Shown here: positions 13,382 through 20,273 of the stretch, in pieces
Numbering within the stretch: the stretch's first letter is position 1
Layout: every line of letters starts with the position of its first letter
Assembly: GCA_016195585.1 (NCBI GenBank)
Contig: JACPZJ010000028.1
Span: 1 to 20,273, forward strand
DNA from: Nitrospirota bacterium
GTDB lineage: Bacteria; Nitrospirota; CAKKRA01; 9FT-COMBO-42-15
Direction of reading: 5' to 3'
DNA: 20,273 nucleotides
The notes under the pieces: model-generated
What the model saw: the letters and a program-made list of their open reading frames with translations, nothing else
Databases searched by the model: none
Told to the model about the DNA's origin: nothing
Program-made: the position numbers and the translations under genes

Positions 13382-14477
13382 TTATATCTTCTCCCCCATC
13401 GCCTTTGCTGCCTGATGCACATCCTTGTCGCCCCTGCCAGAGAGGTTTACAATTATAATCCTGCCTTTTGGCAGTTTGGGCGCTAATTTAATGAGATGCG
13501 CAATGGCATGGGCAGACTCAAGCGCAGGGATAATGCCCTCCTCCCTGCTTAATAGCTTAAACCCTTCAAGCGCCTCCTTATCTGTTGCATAAACATATTC
13601 AATCCTCTTTTTATCATGGTAAAAAGCATGTTCAGGCCCAACAGCAGAATAATCAAGGCCGGCAGAGATAGAATGGGTTACTTTTATCTGGCCGTCGTCA
13701 TCCTGAAGGAGATAGGTCTTTGTGCCATGCAAAATACCGATAGAACCCTCGGCAAAACGGGCGGCATGCCGGCCTGTTTCTATGCCGAGCCCGCCTGCCT
13801 CCACGCCAATCATCTTTATTTTCTTATCATTGATAAAGGCATTAAATAACCCCATTGCATTGCTCCCGCCGCCGATGCAGGCAAGGAGATAATCCGGCAT
13901 TCTTCCTTCTGCCCTGCGTATCTGCATACGCGCCTCCATTCCAATAATAGACTGAAAATCCCTGACTATCATAGGATAGGGATGCGGGCCGAGGACAGAG
14001 CCGAGGATATAGTGCGTATCTTTAACATTTGTTGTCCAGTCCCGCATTGCCTCGCTTATGGCATCCTTAAGTGTCCTGCTTCCTGTATCAACAGCCGCAA
14101 CCTTTGCGCCGAGGAGCTTCATGCGGAAGACATTAATCGCCTGCCGCTCCATATCCACAGAGCCCATATATACCTCGCAGGCAAGGCCAAACATTGCAGC
14201 GACAGTAGCAGTTGCCACTCCATGCTGGCCTGCGCCTGTCTCTGCTATAATCCTCTTCTTTCCCATCCTCTTTGCGAGGAGTATCTGGCCCATGGTGTTA
14301 TTTATCTTGTGTGCGCCTGTATGGCAAATTGAACTCCTGCTGAAATTTTCTATCCCTCTTTGCAGAGAGATATGCCTGTGCAAGCTCTTCCAGAGCAGGC
14401 ATCAGCGTCTCAGGCGCAAACCTGCCCCCATATATCCCAAAATGTCCTGCCTTATCCGGCAAACCTTGAATCTTCAT
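13382..14477 (-). pseudogene. trpB: Tryptophan synthase beta subunit with internal out-of-frame deletion
   Basis: TrpB condenses indole with serine using PLP. The true start is ATG 14477, overlapping the trpF stop (ATGA). From there 49 codons give a normal N-terminus: KAGHFGIYGGRFAPETLMPA, then AYLSAKRDRKFQQEF. That frame then runs to a stop at 14298-14300. The rest of the enzyme resumes in another frame at 14326 with CHTGAHKINNTMGQ (the PLP lysine is the K of HTGAHK) and reads normally to the end, including ETGAGQHGVATATVAA, GGGSNAMG and LSGRGDKD. Compared with E. coli TrpB, about 35 residues covering the GRPTxL and YLKREDL region are missing. The longest continuous frame (13382-14383) begins with meaningless residues. 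As written, no active TrpB can be made. A real deletion or an assembly gap are both possible. Confidence 0.9.
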
Positions 14478-15091
14478 CTCCCCTTCTTTGCCCTTTCAAT
14501 AAAGGCCTTTATCTTCTGATGATCCTTCTTCCCTTTCGCACTCTCAACACCGCCTGAGACATCAACGCCATAGGGCTGCACGATTCTAATAGCCTCTGAG
14601 ACATTCTCCGGCGTCAGACCGCCGGCAATAATTATCCTCTTATTAATTGCCTTTGCCTCCCTTGCAATCTCCCAGTTGAATATCCTTCCAGTGCCGCCCT
14701 TTAATTCCTTATCGTATGTGTCAAGGAGAAAGCCTGACACACTGTATCTTTTAATATCTATCAGGCTTTCTATATCCCTTACCCTTATTGCCTTAATGAC
14801 CCTTTTACCAAAGCTGCTGCAATATTCAGGGGATTCCGAGCCATGCAGTTGAACCACATCAACATTGGATTCAGAGACAGCCCTCCTGACCTCCGCATCA
14901 CCCTGATCTGCAAAGACGCCAACAGTTGCCACAAAGGGCGGAAGCCTCTTTATTATATCCCATGCCGTCTCAGGGGCGACATACCTGGGGCTCTTTTTAT
15001 AAAATACAAAACCGAGGGCATCTGCGCCTGCCTCTGAAGCAAACAGGGCATCCTCTAAATTAGTAATCCCGCATATCTTGACAAAGGTCAT
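14474..15091 (-). CDS. trpF: Phosphoribosylanthranilate isomerase
   Basis: Isomerises N-(5-phosphoribosyl)anthranilate to the enol CdRP, the third step of tryptophan synthesis. The 205-residue protein is full length. The general base C7 is in VKICGIT, the general acid D124 is in FLLDTYDKELKGGTG, and the phosphate-binding loops IIAGGLTPENV and GVDVSGGVES are intact. AAGAGG lies upstream of the ATG. The start overlaps the trpC stop by one base (TAATG), and its own stop overlaps trpB's ATG, so the genes are translationally coupled. Confidence 0.96.
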   Translation of the reverse strand: MTFVKICGITNLEDALFASEAGADALGFVFYKKSPRYVAPETAWDIIKRLPPFVATVGVFADQGDAEVRRAVSESNVDVVQLHGSESPEYCSSFGKRVIKAIRVRDIESLIDIKRYSVSGFLLDTYDKELKGGTGRIFNWEIAREAKAINKRIIIAGGLTPENVSEAIRIVQPYGVDVSGGVESAKGKKDHQKIKAFIERAKKGR

Positions 15092-15894
15092 TATACCTCT
15101 TCCGGCACAAGGCCGAGCAGTTCTTTTATCTTTTTTCCAATATCTGCTTCCCTCATCAGCGCCTCGCCAATAAGCGCTGCATCAACACCTGCCTTCTGCA
15201 GATGAACAAGGTCATATCTATTATTTATCCCGCTCTCGCTAACAATAACCTTTCCCGCCGGCATTTCATCTAACAAATTATATGTGGTATTTAAATCTAT
15301 CTTAAAGGTCTTGAGGTCTCTATTGTTTATCCCGATAATTTCAGCCCTCGTTTGCAGCGCCTTTTCAAGCTCCTTTTTATCATGAACCTCAACTATGGCA
15401 TCCATGCCAATGTCCGAGGCAAGGCTGAGAAATTCGCCTATCTGTGTCTTATCAAGGATAGATGCAATAAGCAGCACCGCATCAGCGCCAAATGCCCGCG
15501 CCTCATATATCTGATATGCGTCAAATATAAAATCCTTTCTGAGGATCGGGATATTCACTACCTTTCTTGCCATTGAAAGATTTTCTATGCCCCCGAGAAA
15601 ATATTTTCCTTCTGTCAGAACAGAGATGGCAGATGCGCCGTTTTCTTCATATATCCATGCGAGCCCCTGCACATTAAAGTCTTCCCTTATTATACCCTTT
15701 GACGGCGATGCCTTTTTTATCTCTGCAATCAGCCTTATCTGGACATCTTTTATTTTACCCCTGCTTACGGCATTCTTAAAGCCCTTTGTCTCAGGCAGGT
15801 CATTTATCCTTGCCTTTAGCTCTGATAATGGAAGAGAAAACTTCCTCTCCTTTACCTCAATCCTTTTATTTGCAACAATCTCATCAAGAATCAA
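15091..15894 (-). CDS. trpC: Indole-3-glycerol phosphate synthase
   Basis: Closes the indole ring by converting CdRP to indole-3-glycerol phosphate. The 267 residues cover a complete barrel with LIAEIKKASPSKG (catalytic Lys), ISVLTEGKYFLGG, PILRKDFIFDAYQIYEARAF, IIGINNRDLKTF and VSESGIN. The only sensible start is TTG 15894, giving MILDEIVANK, the usual N-terminus. The ribosome site before it is weak (GCGGGAT). The 106-bp gap to trpD holds a twin-hairpin repeat, so translation here is not coupled to trpD as elsewhere in the operon, and expression may be lower. Confidence 0.95.
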   Translation of the reverse strand: MILDEIVANKRIEVKERKFSLPLSELKARINDLPETKGFKNAVSRGKIKDVQIRLIAEIKKASPSKGIIREDFNVQGLAWIYEENGASAISVLTEGKYFLGGIENLSMARKVVNIPILRKDFIFDAYQIYEARAFGADAVLLIASILDKTQIGEFLSLASDIGMDAIVEVHDKKELEKALQTRAEIIGINNRDLKTFKIDLNTTYNLLDEMPAGKVIVSESGINNRYDLVHLQKAGVDAALIGEALMREADIGKKIKELLGLVPEEV

Positions 15895-15931
15895 TTATAA
15901 TCCCGCAGAAAAAATCTATTTTGAACTGTGG

Positions 15932-15981
15932 GGGCGAGGCGCTGCCTCGCCCTTTTTGGGCGACCCATCGGGTCGCCCCTA
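15932..15981. repeat. Twin-hairpin palindromic repeat between trpD and trpC
   Basis: Two perfect 9-bp stems stand side by side: GGGCGAGGC (15932-15940) with GCCTCGCCC (15944-15952), and GGGCGACCC (15958-15966) with GGGTCGCCC (15970-15978), each with a three-base loop and with CTTTTT/TTTTT between them. The outer end GCCCCTAC equals that of the copy at 10466-10473, and the left end GTGGGGGC resembles its GTAGGGGC. It looks like a REP-type element inside the operon that may affect mRNA stability or read-through. Confidence 0.75.
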
Positions 15982-16000
15982 CATTTTTACGAAGCCATTA

Positions 16001-17011
16001 TCACTGATTGGTAAACCTCTTCATAGCCTCAAGCTTATTCATTGCAGCGCCGCTGTCAATAGACTCTGCAGCAAGCTTTACACCCTCTTTAAGCGTCTTT
16101 GCCCTGCAGCCTGCAACGATTGCAGCCGCAGCATTTAGCAATACAATATCCCTCTTAGGCCCCTTTTCGCCTGAAAGTATCGTCATTGTTATCTTCGCAT
16201 TCTCAGCGGCATCACCGCCAAGGAGGTCAACCTTCTTTGCCTTCCTTAAACCAAAGTCAGACGGCTTTACAGTGTATGTCCTTACCTTCCCGTTCTTCCC
16301 CTCTGATACCTTTGTTGTGGTTGTAATTGTAATCTCATCAAGTCCGTCTGAACCATGTACAACAAAGCAGTGGCTCGCGCCTAACTTCATTAATACCTTT
16401 GCCATTATTTCTGTAAGGCTGTGGGAATATACGCCGAGTACCTGCGCCTTTGCGCCTGCAGGATTTGTTAACGGCCCTAATATATTAAATATCGTGCGGA
16501 TGCCTATCTCCTTTCTTGGACCTACTGCGAACTTCATAGCCTCGTGAAACAGGGGTGCGAAGAGAAAACCGATCCCTATCTCATTCAGGCACCTCTCAAC
16601 CTCTGCAGGTTTGAGATCTATATTCACTCCCAGCGCCTGAAGCACATCAGCGCTGCCGCATGCGCTTGATACAGAGCGGTTTCCGTGTTTTGCAACCATT
16701 AACCCTGTGCCTGCAACTACAAATGCCGCTGTTGTTGATACATTAAAGGTCTGGGCCATATCACCGCCTGTGCCGCAGGTATCAACTACCACAGAATCCT
16801 TTGCAGTAATCCGCGCTGCCTTCTCGCGCATCACCCTTGCAGCGCCTGTAATCTCATCCACTGTCTCGCCTTTCACTCTCAAGGCAGTAATAAATGATGC
16901 AATCTGGGCAGGGGTTGCCCCTCCTGTCATAATTTCATTCATAACCTCCTGCATATCTTCTTCTGCGAGGTCCTCGCTATCAACCACCTTTGCAATAGCC
17001 TCTTTGATCAT
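16001..17011 (-). CDS. trpD: Anthranilate phosphoribosyltransferase
   Basis: Joins anthranilate to PRPP. The 336-residue protein is complete. It shows the PRPP/Mg2+ loop VVDTCGTGGD, NVSTTAAFV, the KHGNRSVSSACGSADVLQAL segment, FAPLFHEAMKFAVGPRKE, RTIFNILGPLTNPA and VVHGSDGLDEI. It is a stand-alone TrpD, not fused to the glutaminase TrpG. The ATG at 17011 has an excellent purine-rich ribosome site (GGGGAGGGGAG), and the gap to trpG is 14 nt. Confidence 0.97.
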   Translation of the reverse strand: MIKEAIAKVVDSEDLAEEDMQEVMNEIMTGGATPAQIASFITALRVKGETVDEITGAARVMREKAARITAKDSVVVDTCGTGGDMAQTFNVSTTAAFVVAGTGLMVAKHGNRSVSSACGSADVLQALGVNIDLKPAEVERCLNEIGIGFLFAPLFHEAMKFAVGPRKEIGIRTIFNILGPLTNPAGAKAQVLGVYSHSLTEIMAKVLMKLGASHCFVVHGSDGLDEITITTTTKVSEGKNGKVRTYTVKPSDFGLRKAKKVDLLGGDAAENAKITMTILSGEKGPKRDIVLLNAAAAIVAGCRAKTLKEGVKLAAESIDSGAAMNKLEAMKRFTNQ

Positions 17012-17025
17012 AATCTCCCCTCCCC

Positions 17026-17613
17026 TTATGCAGTTACACCCTTATCTATTTTTATTTTCAGAAAATTCCTCAATATCTCCATCCCAACCTTTGTTAAGAT
17101 TGACTCAGGATGGAACTGCACGCCCTCTACCCTGAACTCCTTATGACGCACACCCATAATCTCACCCTCCTTTGTCTCTGCTGATATCTCAAGGCAGGAT
17201 GGGAGCGTCTCCCTTTTGATAATTAATGAATGATACCTCGTTGCCTCAAATGGATTTGGTATTCCTTCAAATATTGTCTTGCCGTCATGGTATATAATGG
17301 ATGTCTTTCCGTGCATCAATCTTTCTGCACGCACCACATCCCCTCCAAAGGCCTCGCCGATTGCCTGATGGCCGAGGCAGACGCCGAGCATTGGTATCTT
17401 GCCAGCAAAATATTTTATCACATCAATGGAAATCCCCGCATCCTTTGGCGTGCATGGCCCGGGGGATATGACTATCCTGTCAGGATTCAGTCTGACAATG
17501 TCATCTATCTTTAGCTTATCGTTTCTATAAACACGGATATCCTCGCCAAGCTCGCCAAGGTACTGGACAAGATTGTATGTAAAGGAATCATAATTGTCTA
17601 TCATTAAGAGCAT
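17026..17613 (-). CDS. trpG: Anthranilate synthase component II (glutamine amidotransferase)
   Basis: Provides ammonia from glutamine to TrpE. The 195 residues form a class I glutaminase with DNYDSFTYNLVQYLGEL, VISPGPCTPKDAG, the nucleophile C79 in LGVCLGHQAIG, and the His/Glu pair H168 and E170 in VQFHPES. RYHSL is also typical of TrpG/PabA. It could additionally serve PabB in folate synthesis, but its place in the operon favours tryptophan. The ATG at 17613 overlaps the last ten bases of trpE. Confidence 0.96.
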   Translation of the reverse strand: MLLMIDNYDSFTYNLVQYLGELGEDIRVYRNDKLKIDDIVRLNPDRIVISPGPCTPKDAGISIDVIKYFAGKIPMLGVCLGHQAIGEAFGGDVVRAERLMHGKTSIIYHDGKTIFEGIPNPFEATRYHSLIIKRETLPSCLEISAETKEGEIMGVRHKEFRVEGVQFHPESILTKVGMEILRNFLKIKIDKGVTA

Positions 17614-19085
17614 ATTAACCCTGCCTCTGCCATCTCTAATGCCTTTACCATGCCCTTTGCCTTATTTACAGTCTCCTGATACTCCCTTTCCGGCATGGAG
17701 TCAGCCACAATCCCTGCGCCTGCCTGAATATATGTATCCCTTCCCTTCATGATAACGCTCCTGATATTTATGCAGGTATCCATATCCCCTGAAAAGCTGA
17801 AATAACCAACAGCGCCTGCATATGGCCCTCTCTTTGTCGGCTCAAGCTCGTCTATGATCTCCATTGCCCTTATCTTTGGCGCGCCTGACACTGTCCCTGC
17901 AGGAAAGCACGCCATCATCACATCAAATGAGTCCGTCCCCTTTTTAAGCCTCCCCTTTACATTGGAAACAATATGCATAACATGGGAATACCGCTCTATT
18001 GCCATCAGTTCATCAACAACCACACTGCCTGTCTCAGCCACACGTCCCACATCATTCCTCCCCAAATCAACAAGCATTATATGCTCTGCCCTCTCCTTTG
18101 GGTCTGCTAACAGTTCCTTTTCAAGCGCATTATCCTCATCCCCGGTCTTGCCCCTCCTCCTCGTGCCTGCTATGGGTCTTAATGCTATCTCGCCATTCTC
18201 GCATCTTACCAGAACCTCTGGTGATGAGCCTGCCATGGAAAAATCGCCGAGACGCAGGAAAAACATATATGGTGATGGATTGACTGCCCTCAATGCCCTG
18301 TATACATCAAGCGGGTCTGCCTTTACCGTTGCCTTAAACCTCTGGGAGAGGACAACCTGAAATATATCGCCTGCCTTTATATATTCCTTGCCCTTTTCAA
18401 CCGCCCCTTCAAAATCCCTTTTTGTATAATTGGAGGTCAGCTTTACAGCGCCCTTTGCAGCCCTTCTGCTATTGCGGATCCCCCTTCGTTTTAATCTGTT
18501 TATTATACCATCAATATTCCCTTTTGCCTCATCATAAGCCTTCTTAGCGCCCTTTTCTTTGACAAAGGCATTTGATACTATTTTAATCCTGTGCCTTATA
18601 TTATCAAATATAAGGAGCGTGTCTGTAAACAAAAAGACCATATCCGGGAGATTAAGAGAGGTCTTATCCCTTAGAGAGATATCCTCAAAATATCTTATCA
18701 TATCGTATGACAGATAACCAACTGCCCCTCCAAAAAAAGGGGGAAGGCCGTCAACCTCCACCGGTCTGTAGTCCTTTAGCAGGTCTTTCAAAAGGAGTAA
18801 TGGATTCTCCCGCGTCTCAATAGAACGGGTTCTACCCTCCCTGATTATCTCAAAGCGCCCGTCCATTGCCCTTACAACAAGAAAGGGACTGCTTCCAATG
18901 AATGAATATCTGCCCCATTTCTCCCCGCCTTCCACACTCTCAAGGAGGTAGGAATATCTGCCGTCATCTATCTTTGAAAAGGCCGAGACAGGCGTCTCAA
19001 GGTCTGCTAAAATCTCTCTATATACAGGGATGAGATTGCCCTTTTTTGCCTTTTTGCAGAAATCCTCATACGAAGGGTTATACAT
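17604..19085 (-). CDS. trpE: Anthranilate synthase component I
   Basis: Converts chorismate to anthranilate with ammonia from TrpG, the committed and usually feedback-inhibited step. The start is ATG 19085, not the adjacent TTG 19088: AAGAGG (19091-19096) lies five nt before the ATG. The protein has 493 residues. The Trp-binding signature SYLLESVEGGEKWGRYSFIG (about 45-64) suggests allosteric inhibition by tryptophan. The C-terminal chorismate-binding domain has SQRF, RPIAGTRRRG, EHIMLVDLGRNDVGRV, VMHIVSNVKG, CFPAGTVSGAPK and IQAGAGIVADS. It heads the operon and is preceded by a terminator-like hairpin. Confidence 0.97.
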   Translation of the reverse strand: MYNPSYEDFCKKAKKGNLIPVYREILADLETPVSAFSKIDDGRYSYLLESVEGGEKWGRYSFIGSSPFLVVRAMDGRFEIIREGRTRSIETRENPLLLLKDLLKDYRPVEVDGLPPFFGGAVGYLSYDMIRYFEDISLRDKTSLNLPDMVFLFTDTLLIFDNIRHRIKIVSNAFVKEKGAKKAYDEAKGNIDGIINRLKRRGIRNSRRAAKGAVKLTSNYTKRDFEGAVEKGKEYIKAGDIFQVVLSQRFKATVKADPLDVYRALRAVNPSPYMFFLRLGDFSMAGSSPEVLVRCENGEIALRPIAGTRRRGKTGDEDNALEKELLADPKERAEHIMLVDLGRNDVGRVAETGSVVVDELMAIERYSHVMHIVSNVKGRLKKGTDSFDVMMACFPAGTVSGAPKIRAMEIIDELEPTKRGPYAGAVGYFSFSGDMDTCINIRSVIMKGRDTYIQAGAGIVADSMPEREYQETVNKAKGMVKALEMAEAGLICS

Positions 19086-19098
19086 CAAAACCTCTTGA

Positions 19099-19141
19099 AA
19101 AATTGATGAATCCCCGCCTGCGAATGACAGGGATTCATCAA
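19099..19141 (-). terminator. Perfect hairpin followed by T-run just before trpE: attenuator-like or repeat-derived
   Basis: In trpE's direction TTGATGAATCCC (19141-19130) pairs perfectly with GGGATTCATCAA (19114-19103) over a 15-base loop and runs into TTTTT immediately before the AAGAGG ribosome site. This is an intrinsic-terminator shape placed like an attenuator. The loop and stem also carry TGTCATTCGCAGG and GGGGATTC, the words of the repeat at 517-608, so it may simply be a repeat copy. No Trp codon (TGG) occurs on the minus strand between 19089 and 19260, so classical leader-peptide attenuation is not supported. Confidence 0.55.
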
Positions 19142-19142
19142 A

Positions 19143-19177
19143 AAACTATCATAATTAGCCTGAAGTGTCAAGCTTCA
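19143..19177 (-). promoter_or_regulatory. Candidate trp operon promoter with overlapping dyad
   Basis: On the minus strand TTGACA (19171-19166) is followed 17 nt later by TAGTTT (19148-19143), a poor -10. The -35 box lies inside a dyad, TGAAG (19161-19165) with CTTCA (19173-19177) on the plus strand, which could be an operator. The position upstream of trpE is right, but the evidence is weak. Confidence 0.35.
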
Positions 19178-19199
19178 CAGCATAAAGTCATAAAAATCC

Positions 19200-19228
19200 T
19201 TGACAGAACAGATACTTATATGTTAAAT
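19200..19228 (+). promoter_or_regulatory. Candidate promoter for rplU-rpmA
   Basis: TTGACA (19200-19205) has TTAAAT (19223-19228) at 17 nt. A perfect TATAAT also occurs at 19231-19236, but 25 nt from the -35. Either arrangement would start transcription about 30 nt before the rplU ribosome site. Confidence 0.45.
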
Positions 19229-19273
19229 ACTATAATCTTATAGCTAAGCTAATATGCGAGGAGGCAGTAAAAG

Positions 19274-19585
19274 ATGTATGCAGTAGTTGAAACATGCGGT
19301 AAACAGTATAAGGTCTCTCAGGGGGATGTCATCTCTGTTGAGAGATTAAGCGGTAAGGCCGGTGAAAAGGTCGCCTTAGAAAAGATTTTAATGATTAATG
19401 ACGGGAATAAAACCGTGATAGGGAATCCTGTTGTAAAATCAGCAAAAGTGGTAGGAGAGATCGTTAAAGAGGGACGCGGTGAAAAGATCATTGTCTTCAA
19501 GATGAAGAAGAGAAAGAACTACAGAAGGACAAGGGGCCACAGGCAGACCTATACTTCTTTAAAAATCACAGAAATTACTGCGTAA
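19274..19585 (+). CDS. rplU: 50S ribosomal protein L21
   Basis: Binds 23S rRNA in the large ribosomal subunit. The 103 residues are the normal length. YAVVETCGKQYKVSQGDVI at the N-terminus and FKMKKRKNYRRTRGHRQTYT near the C-terminus are diagnostic. AGGAGG (19259-19264) lies nine nt before the ATG. rpmA follows 19 nt later, the usual pairing. It diverges from trpE. Confidence 0.97.
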   Translation: MYAVVETCGKQYKVSQGDVISVERLSGKAGEKVALEKILMINDGNKTVIGNPVVKSAKVVGEIVKEGRGEKIIVFKMKKRKNYRRTRGHRQTYTSLKITEITA

Positions 19586-19604
19586 AATATTTTGGAGGTT
19601 TACA

Positions 19605-19877
19605 ATGGCACATAAAAAAGGCGTTGGTTCATCAAGAAATGGAAGGGACAGCAATCCACAGTATCTCGGCGTTAAATGCTTTGGCGGCCAGACTGTTAAG
19701 GGCGGAAGCATAATCGTCAGGCAGCGCGGAACAAAGTTTCATCCCGGCAAGAATGTTGGACTGGGAAGGGATGATACCCTCTTTGCCAAGATTGCCGGTA
19801 TTGTGAAGTTTGAAAGGGATGGAAGAAGCAGGACCTGCGTAAGTGTTTATCCGGCAGCAATAAGTCAACCCCATTAA
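19605..19877 (+). CDS. rpmA: 50S ribosomal protein L27
   Basis: L27 reaches toward the peptidyl-transferase centre through its N-terminal tail. The 90-residue protein starts MAHKKGVGSSRNGRDSNPQY and contains GGQTVKGGSIIVRQRGTKFH and GKNVGLGRDDTLFAKI. The tail begins directly with MAHKKG, without the cleaved extension seen in Firmicutes. GGAGG lies eight nt upstream of the ATG. obg often follows in this operon but is replaced here by an unrelated gene. Confidence 0.97.
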   Translation: MAHKKGVGSSRNGRDSNPQYLGVKCFGGQTVKGGSIIVRQRGTKFHPGKNVGLGRDDTLFAKIAGIVKFERDGRSRTCVSVYPAAISQPH

Positions 19878-19914
19878 AAAGCCCATTATTTTAACACTGG
19901 GATTAACTTGAGGT

Positions 19915-19959
19915 CAGGGATGCCCCGAGTTCCTGATAAGTCCCTGTGGAAAATTTTTT
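19915..19959 (+). terminator. Weak candidate terminator after rpmA
   Basis: CAGGGA (19915-19920) pairs with TCCCTG (19941-19946), with a 20-nt interior, and a T6 run (19954-19959) follows after seven bases. The stem is short and the T-run is not adjacent, so this is tentative. The rest of the gap 19878-20051 shows no other feature. Confidence 0.3.
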
Positions 19960-20051
19960 CGAAAGGAATATATTTTAAAAAATCAAACTGTGCTTGCTGA
20001 TGTATAGCATAGCAAGATAAGATAGGTGAGCTTAGTGCAGGAGCATGTAAT

Positions 20052-20273
20052 GTGGAGATAGCCTATTCAGTTAATGATGTTCCAATACGATTAACACATG
20101 AAAGATGGTATCATATTATTGAAAACCACGATGAGTTAGCAAGTTATTTTTTTGAGGTATTAGAAGCAGTTGAAAATCCAGATTTTATTATTAGAGGAAA
20201 TAAGGAAACTTTGAAGGCTGCTAAAGGTATGGGTAGGAACAATTGGTTGGTTGTTATTTATAGAGAAATATCT
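20052..20273 (+). CDS. Partial gene, BECR/RelE-like nuclease toxin family candidate (cut by right edge)
   Basis: From GTG 20052, with AGGAG (20039-20043) eight nt before it, an open frame runs to the window end (74 codons). It reads VEIAYSVNDVPIRLTHERW, then YHIIENHDELASYFFEVLEA, VENPDFIIRG and NNWLVVIYREIS. The RLTxERWxHIxxxHxE opening, then a helical segment, then strands ending LVVxY is the layout of phage/BECR-type ribonuclease-like proteins that often sit beside a small DUF2283 partner. An upstream stop at 20010-20012 and the absence of an ATG make GTG the best start. The nuclease role is inferred from remembered family pattern only. The gene is AT-richer than the ribosomal genes before it. 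Confidence 0.6.
   Translation, partial: MEIAYSVNDVPIRLTHERWYHIIENHDELASYFFEVLEAVENPDFIIRGNKETLKAAKGMGRNNWLVVIYREIS

Noticed and set aside
13382..14383. Taking the 333-codon frame as a complete short TrpB
   Set aside because: Its first 19 residues do not fit TrpB, and the true N-terminus is readable just upstream in another frame from ATG 14477.
19089..19260. Trp leader peptide or T-box before trpE
   Set aside because: No TGG codon occurs on the minus strand here and no T-box signature was recognised.

Overview
The window looks like a chromosomal segment of a Gram-negative, motile bacterium, probably from an environmental or metagenomic lineage. The evidence is an exported lytic transglycosylase, an exported rhodanese, a chemoreceptor, an HD-GYP protein and an L27 without the Firmicutes-type N-terminal extension. 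GC content is moderate, and compact operons are separated by small palindromic repeats. A Nitrospirota-like or deltaproteobacterial-like source fits the gene content and the trpE-G-D-C-F-B-A order, but this is a guess.

Left part (1-3790). An inositol-monophosphatase gene (suhB-like, minus strand) runs off the left edge and has an out-of-frame deletion near its start. Next, on the plus strand, is a locus for two exported proteins. The first is split over three frames and carries an Ig-like region and an HxxHR peptidase-like C-terminus. A G8 tract lies between its promoter boxes and a G7 tract lies at its first frame break. The second is an exported protein with a helical FIMAH-like C-terminus. 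A DUF5615/DUF433 toxin-antitoxin pair follows.

Middle (3930-8750). dcd (dCTP deaminase) converges on a lytic transglycosylase gene. A divergent promoter region then leads into an exported tandem rhodanese and an 808-residue methyl-accepting chemotaxis protein with altered signalling-tip residues.

Minus-strand operon (19085 down to 8748). The order is trpE, trpG, trpD, trpC, trpF, trpB, trpA, a GAF-HD-GYP protein, a CRP-like cyclic-nucleotide-binding regulator, a metallo-beta-lactamase-fold protein resembling class II cyclic-nucleotide phosphodiesterases, and accD. Most joins are overlaps or short gaps. The exceptions are three non-coding inserts: a twin-hairpin repeat between trpD and trpC, an AT-rich degenerate palindrome between trpB and trpA, and a twin-hairpin repeat between the CRP-like gene and the phosphodiesterase-like gene. 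trpB lacks about 35 codons with a frame change just before its PLP-lysine motif, so as written the tryptophan pathway is broken at the synthase beta subunit. A second-messenger module sits between trpA and accD, which in many bacteria lie close together.

Right end (19200-20273). rplU and rpmA diverge from trpE. A partial gene resembling BECR-fold nuclease toxins runs off the right edge.

No tRNA, rRNA, CRISPR array or complete insertion sequence was seen. No gap without a gene exceeds 300 bases; the largest, 498-775, holds a repeat and a promoter.
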